The translations under genes and the position numbers were made by a program. The notes below the pieces were generated by a model. The model worked only from the letters and a program-made list of their open reading frames with translations. It searched no databases and had not been told where the DNA came from. A DNA stretch of 64,000 nucleotides from Klenkia marina (lineage in GTDB: Bacteria; Actinomycetota; Actinomycetes; Mycobacteriales; Geodermatophilaceae), in assembly GCF_900101025.1 (NCBI RefSeq), contig NZ_FMUH01000001.1, positions 62,001 to 126,000 of the forward strand, read 5' to 3'. Shown here one piece after another: positions 49,398 through 58,044 of the stretch; within the stretch, counting starts at the first letter, position 1; every line of letters starts with the position of its first letter.

Positions 49398-49415
49398 GCA
49401 GTCAACCCTGACCGT
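49398..49415. promoter_or_regulatory. TetR-type operator, copy 3
   Basis: GCAGTCAACCCTGACCGT, 29 bp upstream of the crotonase start. Its last base is the first base of the MFS gene's stop triplet. It has the same 12-bp core as copies 1 and 2. Confidence 0.7.
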
Positions 49416-50776
49416 CAGGAGGTGGGCGCCAGCTCCCGCTCGATGTCGGCCAGGCTTCGGTTCTTGGTCTCCGGCACCGCCTTGACCACGTAGACCAGCG
49501 ACAGGACGGTGACCACGGCGTAGAGGCCGAACGTGGCCGTCTCGCCGATGGCGGCGATGATCGACAGGTAGCTGACCGCGACGACGAAGTTGGCCACCCA
49601 GTTGGCCATGGTGGCCACCGACGACGCCCGGCCGCGCACCGCGAGCGGGAAGATCTCGCTGATCAGCAGCCAGACCACCGGGCCCAGGCTGATCGCGAAC
49701 GAGCCCACGTAGAAGGCCAGCACGACCGTGGTGACGACGGCCCCGGCGCCCTGGACGTCGAACAGGAACGCCACGGCCAGGCCGACCAGCCCCAGCACCA
49801 TGCCGCTCATGCCCCAGATCAGCAGCGCCCGGCGGCCCACCCGGTCGATCACCTTGATGGCCACGATGGTCATGACCACGTTGGTGAGGCCGACGACCAG
49901 CAGCGCGAGCAGCGCCGCCTGCGAGCCCAGGCCCGAGTTCTCCAGCACGGTCGGGGCGAAGTAGATGACGGTGTTCACGCCGGTGATCTGCTGGACGATC
50001 GCCAGCGTCACCCCGAGGACCAGCGCCGGCCGCAGCTTGGGCGCCAGCAGCGAACGCTTCTGGCCCTTCTCCTCCTCGGTCGCGGTGCCGCGGATGTCGT
50101 CGATCTCCTCGGTGATGGCGTCCTCGGAGTCGCGCAGCGTGCGCAGCACCTCGCGCGCCTCGTCGTCGCGGCCCTGCCGGACCAGCCAGGCCGGGCTCTC
50201 GGGCTCGCGGACCATCCCCAGCCCGAGGACGACGGCCGGCAGCAGGGCCAGCCCGACGCTGATGCGCCAGTCGCCGCTGCCGGCGAGGAAGTAGGCGACC
50301 AGCTGGGACACCAGGATGCCCAGCGTCACCGACAGCTGGTTGAGGCTGACGAGCGCGCCGCGCCGCTCGGGCGGGGCGATCTCACCGATGTAGACCGGGA
50401 CGACGAAGGACGCCGACCCCACCCCGACGCCGATGAGGAACCGCGAGAGCAGCAGCACCCAGAACGCCGGCGCGACGATCGACAGCAGCAGGCCGACGAC
50501 GAAGACCAACGAGGTGGCGATGATCGCCCGGCGCCGACCCAGGGAGTCGGCGACCCGGCCCGCGACCAGCGCCCCCACCGCGGCGCCGACCAGCAGGATG
50601 GACACCACGGTGCCCTGCAGGAACGGGGTGTCCAGGGTGAAGTCGTCGCTGATGTTGGGCAGGACGCCGCCGATCACGCCGGTGTCGTAGCCGAACAGGA
50701 TGCCGCCGACCGCGGTGAGCGCGGCGGCCTTGGTGACCGCCCGCCGGTGCGCGGCGGTGGCCTGGGGGGTCGTCAT
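49415..50776 (-). CDS. MFS sugar porter (sugar:H+ symporter family)
   Basis: A 453-residue, 12-helix transporter with sugar-porter signatures: GGILFGYDTGVIGGVLP, GRVADSLGRRRAI, PVYIGEIAPPERRGALVSLNQ, QQITGVNTVIYFAPTVLE (QQxTG-x-N hallmark), DRVGRRALL and the C-terminal VPETKNRSLADIE. ATG 50776 is preferred. It probably imports a hexose or polyol. Its 3' end carries operator copy 3, but the gene itself is not obviously part of that regulon. Confidence 0.92.
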   Translation of the reverse strand: MTTPQATAAHRRAVTKAAALTAVGGILFGYDTGVIGGVLPNISDDFTLDTPFLQGTVVSILLVGAAVGALVAGRVADSLGRRRAIIATSLVFVVGLLLSIVAPAFWVLLLSRFLIGVGVGSASFVVPVYIGEIAPPERRGALVSLNQLSVTLGILVSQLVAYFLAGSGDWRISVGLALLPAVVLGLGMVREPESPAWLVRQGRDDEAREVLRTLRDSEDAITEEIDDIRGTATEEEKGQKRSLLAPKLRPALVLGVTLAIVQQITGVNTVIYFAPTVLENSGLGSQAALLALLVVGLTNVVMTIVAIKVIDRVGRRALLIWGMSGMVLGLVGLAVAFLFDVQGAGAVVTTVVLAFYVGSFAISLGPVVWLLISEIFPLAVRGRASSVATMANWVANFVVAVSYLSIIAAIGETATFGLYAVVTVLSLVYVVKAVPETKNRSLADIERELAPTS

Positions 50777-50868
50777 GGTGGTCCCATCTCGTTGCAACTC
50801 TCAACTACCCGAGCATGGTGCGCCTGCGCGGCGCCCACGGCCACCCGAGGTCACCCGCACCGCCCCCG

Positions 50869-50923
50869 CACGACGCAGCAGCCGCGCCGCCCCGGTGCGG
50901 GGCGACGCGGCTGCTGCGTCGTG
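50869..50923. terminator. Very long perfect hairpin after the surface-protein gene
   Basis: Eighteen-base perfect arms (CACGACGCAGCAGCCGCG and complement) with an inner GCCCC/GGGGC stem, flanked by further near-complementary CCGCACC/GGGTGCGG. It lies 11 bases past the stop at 50935 on the minus strand. Likely terminator. Confidence 0.6.
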
Positions 50924-50934
50924 GGCGGGTGCGG

Positions 50935-52065
50935 TCAGCGGGCGGAACGGCGGGCGACGAACGTGGTCAGACCGCCCAGGCCGAGGAAGAGACCGGCGAG
51001 CAGCAGCAGGCCGGCCGGCTCGGCACCGGTGCTGGCCAGCGCGGCCGGGCGGGCCGGGTGGGCCGAGACGGGGACCACCGGGGCCGGGCTGGTGACCACC
51101 GGCGGGGCCGGGGCGACCGGCAGGGGCTGCGGCGCGGTGCACGCCCCGAGCTCGACGTCGTCGCCGCCGATGGTCGCCAGCGTGCGGCCGTCGACCACGA
51201 GGGCGACCCCGACGAAACCGGACAGCGGGACCGACCCGCTCAGGCTGACCAGGGGCAGGGTGCCGGCGAAGCCGGTGCCGGTGACCTCGACGTCCTGGCT
51301 GGCAAGCTCGACCACGCCGCCGTCGGCGGTCTCGCCGACGACCCCGATGCCGTAGACGCCGGGGGTGAGCCCGCGGACGTCGACGGTGGCCAGCACGGCG
51401 TCCGGTGCGGTGCAGTCGCGGGCCAGGGAGATCGCGGCCTGCGCGGTGCAGGCGTCGGCCGCGGCCGGCACCTGCACGACGTACGGGCCGAACGCCTGGT
51501 CGCCGACCAGGACGCCGAGGGTCAGCTCGGTGACGCCGTCGAGCACCTCGGGGGCGATGCGCACCGGGATGCCGCCGTCGACGACCAGCGACGGGACGTC
51601 GACCGTGCCGCCGGGCAGCAGGACCTGGACGACGACCTCGGTGCCGTCGGCGAGCTCGGTGCCGCTGACCACCACGGAGAGCTCACCGAGGCAACCGCGC
51701 ACCGGCGTGGCGGTACCCCGGGCGCCCGCCGGGCTCGAGCCCGAGGCGGTGGCCGGCGTGCTCGACGACGTGGTCGAGGTCGACGAGGTGGAGGTCGACG
51801 AGGTGGTGGAGGTCGTCGTGGCCGGAGACGTGGTGGCCGAGCTGGTGGCCGGCGTGCCGGACGTCGTGGCGGCCGGGGTCGTCGTGGCGGGCGAGGAGTC
51901 GCCGGACGAGGAGCTGCTGGCCGAGGAGCTGCTGGGCGAGGAGCTGCTGGCCGAGGAGCTGCTGGGCGAGGAGGACCCGTGGGCCGCCGCGGCCCCCGCA
52001 CCGCCGAGGAGCATCCCCGCGGTCACCACCGCGGCGACCGTCGTCCGTACTGCGAGAGCCCGCAC
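50935..52065 (-). CDS. Secreted cell-surface protein with LAxTG-type sorting signal
   Basis: About 376 residues: signal peptide (LAVRTTVAAVVTAG to GAAAAHG), a Ser/Thr-rich low-complexity stalk (about 30-115), a Cys-containing domain (about 120-335) with two similar beta-rich halves, then a Pro/Val stretch. It ends LASTGAEPAGLLLLAGLFLG-type helix and RRSAR. LA(S)TG plus helix plus basic tail matches class E sortase substrates of high-GC Gram-positives. GTG 52065 has AGGTGG 5 nt upstream; GTG 52074 is the alternative. Stalk length is set by a DNA tandem repeat. Confidence 0.75.
   Translation of the reverse strand: MRALAVRTTVAAVVTAGMLLGGAGAAAAHGSSSPSSSSASSSSPSSSSASSSSSGDSSPATTTPAATTSGTPATSSATTSPATTTSTTSSTSTSSTSTTSSSTPATASGSSPAGARGTATPVRGCLGELSVVVSGTELADGTEVVVQVLLPGGTVDVPSLVVDGGIPVRIAPEVLDGVTELTLGVLVGDQAFGPYVVQVPAAADACTAQAAISLARDCTAPDAVLATVDVRGLTPGVYGIGVVGETADGGVVELASQDVEVTGTGFAGTLPLVSLSGSVPLSGFVGVALVVDGRTLATIGGDDVELGACTAPQPLPVAPAPPVVTSPAPVVPVSAHPARPAALASTGAEPAGLLLLAGLFLGLGGLTTFVARRSAR
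51908..51967. repeat. Four tandem 15-bp units encoding the Ser stalk
   Basis: GAGGAGCTGCTGGSC is repeated four times head to tail, with the 13th-14th positions alternating cc/gc. On the coding (minus) strand it gives SSSAS/SSSPS blocks. Copy number may vary between strains. Confidence 0.85.
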
Positions 52066-52124
52066 GGAGCCCACCTTTCGTCAGCCCCGGGAGGAGGGCG
52101 GGTCGCGGGCCGGATGGCCCGTCG

Positions 52125-52139
52125 GTGACGGACCGTGAC
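52125..52139 (-). promoter_or_regulatory. GTCAC direct repeat, MtrA-like site
   Basis: GTGAC at 52125 and 52135 (GTCAC on the coding strand) are 10 bp apart, 60-75 bp upstream of the surface-protein start. Five more GTSAC words lie between 52191 and 52281. The layout resembles the site before the M23 gene (17403-17428). Confidence 0.4.
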
Positions 52140-52302
52140 AGCACAGCGGCCGCACAGCCACTCCGATGGGCGTCCCGACCGGGTGAACCCGTCACGCTTC
52201 ACTCCCGGACTCGCGTGCCGTCACCGGGCGTGACCGAGACCTGACGAGCAACGTCACACCCCGGGCTCGACAACGGATGTGACCCGGGCCACCCTGGGCC
52301 AG

Positions 52303-54009
52303 GTGACCGACGCTTGGCCCGCCGACCTGCCCCGCTCCCTCGACTACCCGGCGGTGCCGGTCGGGTCCGTGCTCCGGGCGGGTGTGCGCCGGTGGGACGA
52401 CCGCACCGCGTTCGTGCACCACGGCACCGCGCTGACCTTCACCGAGCTGGGCCGGCGGGCGCACGCGGTGGCCGCCGGGCTGGTCGAGCGCGGGGTGGCG
52501 CGGGGGGACGTGGTCGCGGTCCACCTGCCCAACTGCCTGCAGTACCCCGCCGTCTACTACGGGGTGCTGCTGGCGGGGGCGACCTTCTCCCCCACCAACC
52601 CGCTGCTCACCCCGACCGAGCTGGCCCACCAGCTGGCCGACTCCGGCGCCCGCACGCTCATCACGTGGGAGGCCTGCCTGCCGGCGGTGCGTGCGGCGCT
52701 GCCGGGCACCGCGGTGACCACCGTCGTCGTCACCGGTCCGCAGCAGATCGCCGACCCCGGGGCGCCCGTCGAACTGCCCGAGGGCGCCGTCGACCTCGCC
52801 GACCTGCTGCGCGCCGACCCGGCCGACGCCCACCACGACGCGGGCCTGGACCCCGCATCGGCCCTCGCGCACCTGGCCTACACCGGGGGCACCACCGGCG
52901 TCAGCAAGGGCGTCGAGCTGCCGCACCGCCAGGTGGTGACCAACATCCTGCAGTCGGCCTGCTGGTCGACGGGGTCGCTGCCGGTCCTCGACGAGCACGG
53001 CGACGTGACGCTGGACCAGGTGGGCCCGGCCGAGGAGTACCCGGTGCGGCTGGGCACCGCGTGCGCGATCAACCTCACGCCCTGGTTCCACGCGATGGGG
53101 GTCATCGGCTACCTCAGCGGCCAGGTGCTCTGCGGGTCGACCGTGGTGATCCACGACCGCTTCGACCCCGTCGCCTACGTCGCCGACGCGGTCGCCCACC
53201 GGGTCACCGGCATCGGCGGCGCCCCACCGGTGTTCGCCGCCCTGCTCCAGGTGCCCGGCATCGACGAGGCCGACCTGTCCGGCGTGCGGGGCATCTCCAG
53301 CGGCGCCGCGCCGCTCGCGGTCCCCCTCATCGAGCGGCTGCGTGCGCTGCTGCCGCAGGCGGTGATCGGTGAGGGCTACGGGCTCACAGAGGTGACCATG
53401 CAGGCCACCGGCAACCCGTCGGCCCGGTCGGGGCTGCGAAAGGCCGGCACCGTCGGGCTCCCCGTGTTCGACACCGAGGTCAGCATCCGGGCGCTGGACA
53501 CCGGCGAGGAGGTGCCGGTCGGCGAGCGTGGCGAGATCTGCATCCGCGGACCGCAGGTGATGCGCGGGTACGCCCACCGCCCCGACGCCACCGCGCAGTC
53601 CATCGACGCCGAGGGCTGGTTCCACAGCGGCGACGTCGGCGTGCTCGACGAGGACGGCTACCTGGCCGTGGTCGACCGCACCAAGGACATGCTGCTGCAC
53701 AAGGGCTACAACGTGTTCCCGCGCGAGCTCGAGGAGATCCTGCTGGGCGTGCCGGGCATCGCCGGGGCCGCGGTCGTCGGCCGGCCCGACCCGATGGCCG
53801 GCGAGCTGCCGGTGGCCTACGTGGTCCGGCGGGACGACGAGGCCGGCGCCGACCTGACCGAGGCCTCGGTGATGGCCGCGGTCAACGACCGGGTGACGCC
53901 CTACAAGCGCCTGCGCGACGTGGTGTTCACCGACGCCATCCCGGTGTCGGCGGCGGGCAAGGTGCTCAAGCGGGTGCTGGCCGAGCGCGAGCGGGCGGCC
54001 GTCGGCTGA
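52303..54009 (+). CDS. Long-chain fatty acid-CoA ligase-type AMP-dependent synthetase
   Basis: About 568 residues of adenylate-forming enzyme: YTGGTTGVSKGVELPH (P-loop), GEGYGLTEVTM, GWFHSGDVGVLDEDGYLAVVD, RTKDMLLHKGYNVFP and the catalytic Lys in VSAAGKVLKRV. The usual Ser-Gly of the P-loop is Gly-Gly. GTG 52303 was chosen over GTG 52279, which is in frame. It is isolated from the acyl-CoA cluster and lacks the GTCAACCCTGAC palindrome. Substrate unknown. Confidence 0.87.
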   Translation: MTDAWPADLPRSLDYPAVPVGSVLRAGVRRWDDRTAFVHHGTALTFTELGRRAHAVAAGLVERGVARGDVVAVHLPNCLQYPAVYYGVLLAGATFSPTNPLLTPTELAHQLADSGARTLITWEACLPAVRAALPGTAVTTVVVTGPQQIADPGAPVELPEGAVDLADLLRADPADAHHDAGLDPASALAHLAYTGGTTGVSKGVELPHRQVVTNILQSACWSTGSLPVLDEHGDVTLDQVGPAEEYPVRLGTACAINLTPWFHAMGVIGYLSGQVLCGSTVVIHDRFDPVAYVADAVAHRVTGIGGAPPVFAALLQVPGIDEADLSGVRGISSGAAPLAVPLIERLRALLPQAVIGEGYGLTEVTMQATGNPSARSGLRKAGTVGLPVFDTEVSIRALDTGEEVPVGERGEICIRGPQVMRGYAHRPDATAQSIDAEGWFHSGDVGVLDEDGYLAVVDRTKDMLLHKGYNVFPRELEEILLGVPGIAGAAVVGRPDPMAGELPVAYVVRRDDEAGADLTEASVMAAVNDRVTPYKRLRDVVFTDAIPVSAAGKVLKRVLAERERAAVG

Positions 54010-54052
54010 CCCGTTCGAGCGGTCCGGGGGCGCCCCACGGCGGTGGGCTCAC

Positions 54053-54058
54053 TACTGT
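54053..54058 (+). promoter_or_regulatory. -10 TACTGT before the K+ channel gene
   Basis: TACTGT lies 18 nt before ATG 54077. A GTG at 54066 runs into a stop after five codons, so the ATG must be the start and the leader is about a dozen bases. Confidence 0.4.
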
Positions 54059-54076
54059 CCCTGCGGTGACCACGGG

Positions 54077-55081
54077 ATGCTGAGCGACCACGGCGGTGTG
54101 CAGCTCGCGCACACCGAGCAGTCCCCGTTCCGGCAGGTCGGCAAGCGGGTGGTCATCGCCACCGTGGTGCTGGTGGCCACCGTGCTGATCGTCTACTTCG
54201 ACCGCGACGGGTACCGCGACAACAACGGCGGTGAGCTCTCGCTGCTCGACGCCACGTACTACGCGACCGTCAGCCTCTCCACGACCGGCTACGGCGACAT
54301 CACCCCGGTCACCGCCAGCGCCCGGCTGGTCAACATCCTGCTCATCACGCCGCTGCGCGTGCTCTTCCTGCTCATCCTCATCGGGACCACCCTCGAGGCG
54401 CTGACCGCGCGCTCGCGGGAGGAGTTCCGGGTCCGTCGTTGGAGGTCCACCGTGCGCCAGCACGTCGTCGTGTGCGGGTACGGCACCAAGGGCCGCAGCG
54501 CCATCCGTGCGCTGCTGGCCAACGGCACGGACAAGGAGCACATCATCGTCGTCGACCCGAGCCCGACCTCGATCGACGAGGCCAACTCGATCGGGCTCAC
54601 CGGCATCGTCGGCGACGCCGGCCGGGCCGACGTGCTGCGCCGCACCTCGATCGAGAAGGCCCGGGCCGTGGTGGTGGCCGCCAACCGCGACGACACCGCC
54701 GTCCTCATCACCCTCACCGTGCGCCAGCTCAACCCGAGCGTGCCCATCACCGCCAGCGTGCGCGAGGAGGAGAACGCCAGCCTGCTGCGGCAGAGCGGGG
54801 CCGACTCGGTCATCACCTCCTCCTCGACGTCGGGCCGCCTGCTGGGCCTGGCCACCGACAGCCCGCGCGTGGTGGCGGTGGTCGAGGACCTGCTCACCGC
54901 CGGGCACGGCCTGGACCTCACCCAGCGCACGGTCACCAGCGCCGAGGTGGGCATGGGTGCCCGGCAGCTGCGCGACGTGGTGCTGTCGGTGACCCGGGGC
55001 GGGCGCACGCTGCGCTTCGACGACCCCGCGATCGGCACGCTGCAGAGCGAGGACGTGCTGGTCGTCGTCCGCTCGAACTAG
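54077..55081 (+). CDS. Potassium channel with TrkA/RCK domain
   Basis: A 334-residue two-helix K+ channel subunit. The first membrane segment is about 24-41. The pore has selectivity filter TTGYGD (69-74; Thr replaces the commoner Val), and the second helix is about 85-105. An RCK N domain (HVVVCGYGTKGRSAIRALL, then VVDPSPTSIDEAN) and an RCK C domain follow. It probably gates K+ in response to nucleotide or ion binding. Stop codons of this gene and the convergent cyclase overlap in a shared CTAG. Confidence 0.92.
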   Translation: MLSDHGGVQLAHTEQSPFRQVGKRVVIATVVLVATVLIVYFDRDGYRDNNGGELSLLDATYYATVSLSTTGYGDITPVTASARLVNILLITPLRVLFLLILIGTTLEALTARSREEFRVRRWRSTVRQHVVVCGYGTKGRSAIRALLANGTDKEHIIVVDPSPTSIDEANSIGLTGIVGDAGRADVLRRTSIEKARAVVVAANRDDTAVLITLTVRQLNPSVPITASVREEENASLLRQSGADSVITSSSTSGRLLGLATDSPRVVAVVEDLLTAGHGLDLTQRTVTSAEVGMGARQLRDVVLSVTRGGRTLRFDDPAIGTLQSEDVLVVVRSN

Positions 55082-56604
55082 ACCCGCACCCAGGTCGTCG
55101 TCGGCTCCGACCGACCCCGCAGCACCACCTCGTCCGCGCGCCGCCAGTGCGCGCGCTCGGCCGGGTCGGCCGCCTGCACCGCCTCCTCGCTGGCCACCGC
55201 CCGGCCGTCGTGGTCCTTGGCCAGTTCCGTGAGCCGGGCGGCGGTGTTCACCGCGTCGCCGATGACGGTGTACTCCGACCGGCTGTCGGCCCCGATCTGC
55301 CCGGCGACGACGTCGCCCCAGGCCACCCCCACCCCGACCTCGACCTCCCCGGCCTCGGCCACCGCCGCGCAGATCGCCCGGGCCGCCCGCAGCGCCGACC
55401 CGGCGGCGTCGGGCAGGGCCTGCGGGGCCCCGAAGACGCACAGGGCGGCGTCGCCCTCGAACTTGTTGACCAGCCCGCCCTCGGCCTGGGTGGCGTCGAC
55501 CACGACGGCGAAGAACCGGTTGAGCAGTCCGACCATCTCCTGCGGGCCGAGCCGCTCGGCCAGCGAGGTGGAACCGGCGACGTCGACGAACAACGCGGCG
55601 ACGGTGCGGGTCTCCCCGCCGAGCTCCACGCCGTTCTCCAACGCGCGGCTGGCGACGTCGGCCCCGACGTGCCGGCCGAAGAGGTCCCGCAGCCGCTCGC
55701 GCTCGGCGAGCCCGGCGGCCATCGTGTTGACGCCGTTCTGCAGCAGCCCGATCTCGCCGGCGTCGTCGACGACCAGGTGGACGTCGGTCTCGCCGTCCCC
55801 GATCCGCTGGACGGCGTGCCGCAGCTGGCGCAGCGGCGTGCCGACGCCGCGGGCCACCAGCAGCGTGCCCAGCAGGCCGACCACCAGGCTGACCCCGGGC
55901 AGGAACAGCGCGGTGAACGTGCTGGGGGTGCCCTGCCCGGTCGGGTCGAGCACCAGCAGCATGAGGCCGACCATCGGGACGCCGCTGGTCAGACCCCAGG
56001 TCAGCAGCATGCGCCGGCGCACGTTCAGGGTGCGCGGCTGGTCCGGCGGGTGGGCGGCCAGGGCGCGGGCGGTGACGTGCCGGGCGGCCCGGGCGACCAG
56101 CAGGTAGCTGACGCCGGCGGTGACGAAGCCGCCGAGGACGACGGAGATCCCGATGCGCAGCCCCACCAGCGGCTCGGGGTAGACCGAGGCGGAGACGACG
56201 CCCAGGCCGACCGCGGCCACGGCCCAGGTCCAGGCCACCAGCCGGGCGATGTCGGCGGGCATGCGCAGGGCGATGACCACCTCCTCGGGAGTGGGGGTGC
56301 GTCCGGCCCACAGCCAGCGGTTGGTGCGGCGCTGCTTGTGCAGGCCCAGGGCGACGCCGACCGGCAGGGCGAGCACCAGGTACCCGGCGCCGACGATGCC
56401 GGTGACGAGCCGGCCGGTGGGCGACTCGACGTCGCCGCCGCCGTTGACCCCGAGCAGCAGCACCGCCACGACCGCCGCGCCGACGACGTTGGCGACGACC
56501 ACCAGCAGCGCGATGCCGGGGGCGACGACGCGGTCGGCGGGTACGACCCGGCGGATGCCGGGCACGACGACGCGCAGCACGCCCCGGGCGACGCGGGTGA
56601 TCAC
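55078..56604 (-). CDS. Membrane-bound class III adenylate cyclase with HAMP domain
   Basis: A 508-residue protein with six membrane helices (about 12-40 to 240-265), a HAMP linker (RGVGTPLRQLRHAVQRIGDG) and a cyclase domain. The layout is that of mycobacterial Rv1318c-type enzymes. Catalytic motifs: VDVAGSTSLAER (metal Asp), NKFEGDAALCVFG (substrate Lys and second metal Asp) and YTVIGDAVNTAARL (Asp/Asn/Arg). All seem present, so it should make cAMP. GTG 56604 is the start. Confidence 0.9.
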   Translation of the reverse strand: MITRVARGVLRVVVPGIRRVVPADRVVAPGIALLVVVANVVGAAVVAVLLLGVNGGGDVESPTGRLVTGIVGAGYLVLALPVGVALGLHKQRRTNRWLWAGRTPTPEEVVIALRMPADIARLVAWTWAVAAVGLGVVSASVYPEPLVGLRIGISVVLGGFVTAGVSYLLVARAARHVTARALAAHPPDQPRTLNVRRRMLLTWGLTSGVPMVGLMLLVLDPTGQGTPSTFTALFLPGVSLVVGLLGTLLVARGVGTPLRQLRHAVQRIGDGETDVHLVVDDAGEIGLLQNGVNTMAAGLAERERLRDLFGRHVGADVASRALENGVELGGETRTVAALFVDVAGSTSLAERLGPQEMVGLLNRFFAVVVDATQAEGGLVNKFEGDAALCVFGAPQALPDAAGSALRAARAICAAVAEAGEVEVGVGVAWGDVVAGQIGADSRSEYTVIGDAVNTAARLTELAKDHDGRAVASEEAVQAADPAERAHWRRADEVVLRGRSEPTTTWVRV

Positions 56605-56691
56605 GAGGGCTCCACGGCCTGACCCAACGACAGATCGGCCCCGCGGACACTCCGACGCGCCGGATGCGCCCGGGAGGACCACCCTGGGCCG

Positions 56692-58035
56692 GTGACCGAT
56701 CAGGACCGGAACCCGTCCGACCGCGAGGGCGGCACCGCGCTCAAGCGGGCCATCAGCGGCAAGCTGCTCTACGTCTTCGTCCTCGGCGACGTGCTCGGCG
56801 CGGGCATCTACGCGCTGATCGGCGAGGTCGCCGGCGAGGTGGGCGGCGCCGTGTGGGTGCCGCTGCTGGTCGCACTGGCCCTCGCGATGCTCACCGCGGC
56901 CTCCTACGCCGAGCTGGTCACCAAGTACCCGCGGGCCGGCGGCGCCGCGGTCTTCGCCGAGCGGGCCTTCGGGGTGCCGCTGGTGTCGTTCCTGGTCGGG
57001 TTCTGCATGCTCGCCGCCGGGGTGACCAGCGCGGCCGGGCTGGCCCTGGCGTTCAGCGGCGACTACCTGACGGTGTTCCTCGACGTCCCCGCCGTCCCGG
57101 CGGCGGTCGTGTTCCTGGTGCTGGTCGGGCTGCTCAACGCCCGCGGCGTGCAGGAGTCGATGCGGGCCAACCTCGTGATGACCTGCGTCGAGGTGAGCGG
57201 GCTGGTGTTGGTCGTCGTCCTGGGCGCGATCGTCCTCGGGCGGGGGGACGGCGACGCGTCGCGGGTGACCCAGTTCCCCGAGGGGGTGTCCGCGGGGTCG
57301 GCGGTGCTGGCCGCCGCGGTGCTGGCCTACTACTCGTTCGTCGGCTTCGAGACCTCGGCGAACATGGCCGAGGAGGTGCGCGACGTCCGGCGGGTCTACC
57401 CGAAGGCGCTGTTCGGGGCGCTGCTGACCGCCGGCGCGGTGTACGTGCTGGTCGGGCTGGCCGCCTCGGTGGTGCTGGCCCCCGATGAGCTGGCGTCGTC
57501 CTCGGGCCCGCTGCTGGCGGTGGTGCAGGCCAGCGGCGTGGGCATCCCCGACCAGGTGTTCTCCGCCATCGCGCTGGTCGCGGTCGCCAACGGCGCGCTG
57601 CTCACGATGATCATGGCCAGCCGGCTGGTGTACGGGCTGGCCGAGGAGCGTCTGCTGCCCCCGGTGCTGTCGCGGGTGCTGCCGCGCCGCCGCACGCCGT
57701 GGGTGGCCATCGTCGTGACCACGGTGGTGGCCATCGGGCTCACGCTCACCGGCGACCTGGCCACGCTGGCGACGACCGTCGTCCTGCTGCTGCTGTTCGT
57801 CTTCCTGTCCACGAACATCTCGGTGCTCGTGCTGCGCCGCGACCACGTCGAGCACGACCACTTCACGGCGCCCGTGGTGCTGCCCGTCCTGGCCATCGCC
57901 TCGTGCGTGCTGCTGCTGTGGCAGCAGGAGGCGGGCACCTGGCTGCGGGCGGCGATCATGCTGGCCGTCGGGGTGGTGCTGTACCTGCTGGCCCGCGTGA
58001 CGCGCACCTCTACCGCGGAGACGCCCGGGCGGTGA
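56692..58035 (+). CDS. APC-superfamily amino acid permease
   Basis: A 447-residue, 12-helix transporter. VLGDVLGAGIYALIGEVAG in helix 1 holds the unwound Gly motif that binds amino acids. YAELVTKYPRAGGAAVFAERAFG in helix 3 and YYSFVGFETSANMAEEVRDVRRVYPKAL are APC landmarks. GTG 56692 is the start. It is 9 nt upstream of the GH63 gene and likely co-transcribed. The natural substrate is unknown. Confidence 0.9.
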   Translation: MTDQDRNPSDREGGTALKRAISGKLLYVFVLGDVLGAGIYALIGEVAGEVGGAVWVPLLVALALAMLTAASYAELVTKYPRAGGAAVFAERAFGVPLVSFLVGFCMLAAGVTSAAGLALAFSGDYLTVFLDVPAVPAAVVFLVLVGLLNARGVQESMRANLVMTCVEVSGLVLVVVLGAIVLGRGDGDASRVTQFPEGVSAGSAVLAAAVLAYYSFVGFETSANMAEEVRDVRRVYPKALFGALLTAGAVYVLVGLAASVVLAPDELASSSGPLLAVVQASGVGIPDQVFSAIALVAVANGALLTMIMASRLVYGLAEERLLPPVLSRVLPRRRTPWVAIVVTTVVAIGLTLTGDLATLATTVVLLLLFVFLSTNISVLVLRRDHVEHDHFTAPVVLPVLAIASCVLLLWQQEAGTWLRAAIMLAVGVVLYLLARVTRTSTAETPGR

Positions 58036-58044
58036 GGATGGGTC

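Noticed and set aside
51908-51967. Tandem repeats considered as a CRISPR array.
   Set aside because: The 15-bp units are contiguous without spacers and encode the Ser stalk in frame.
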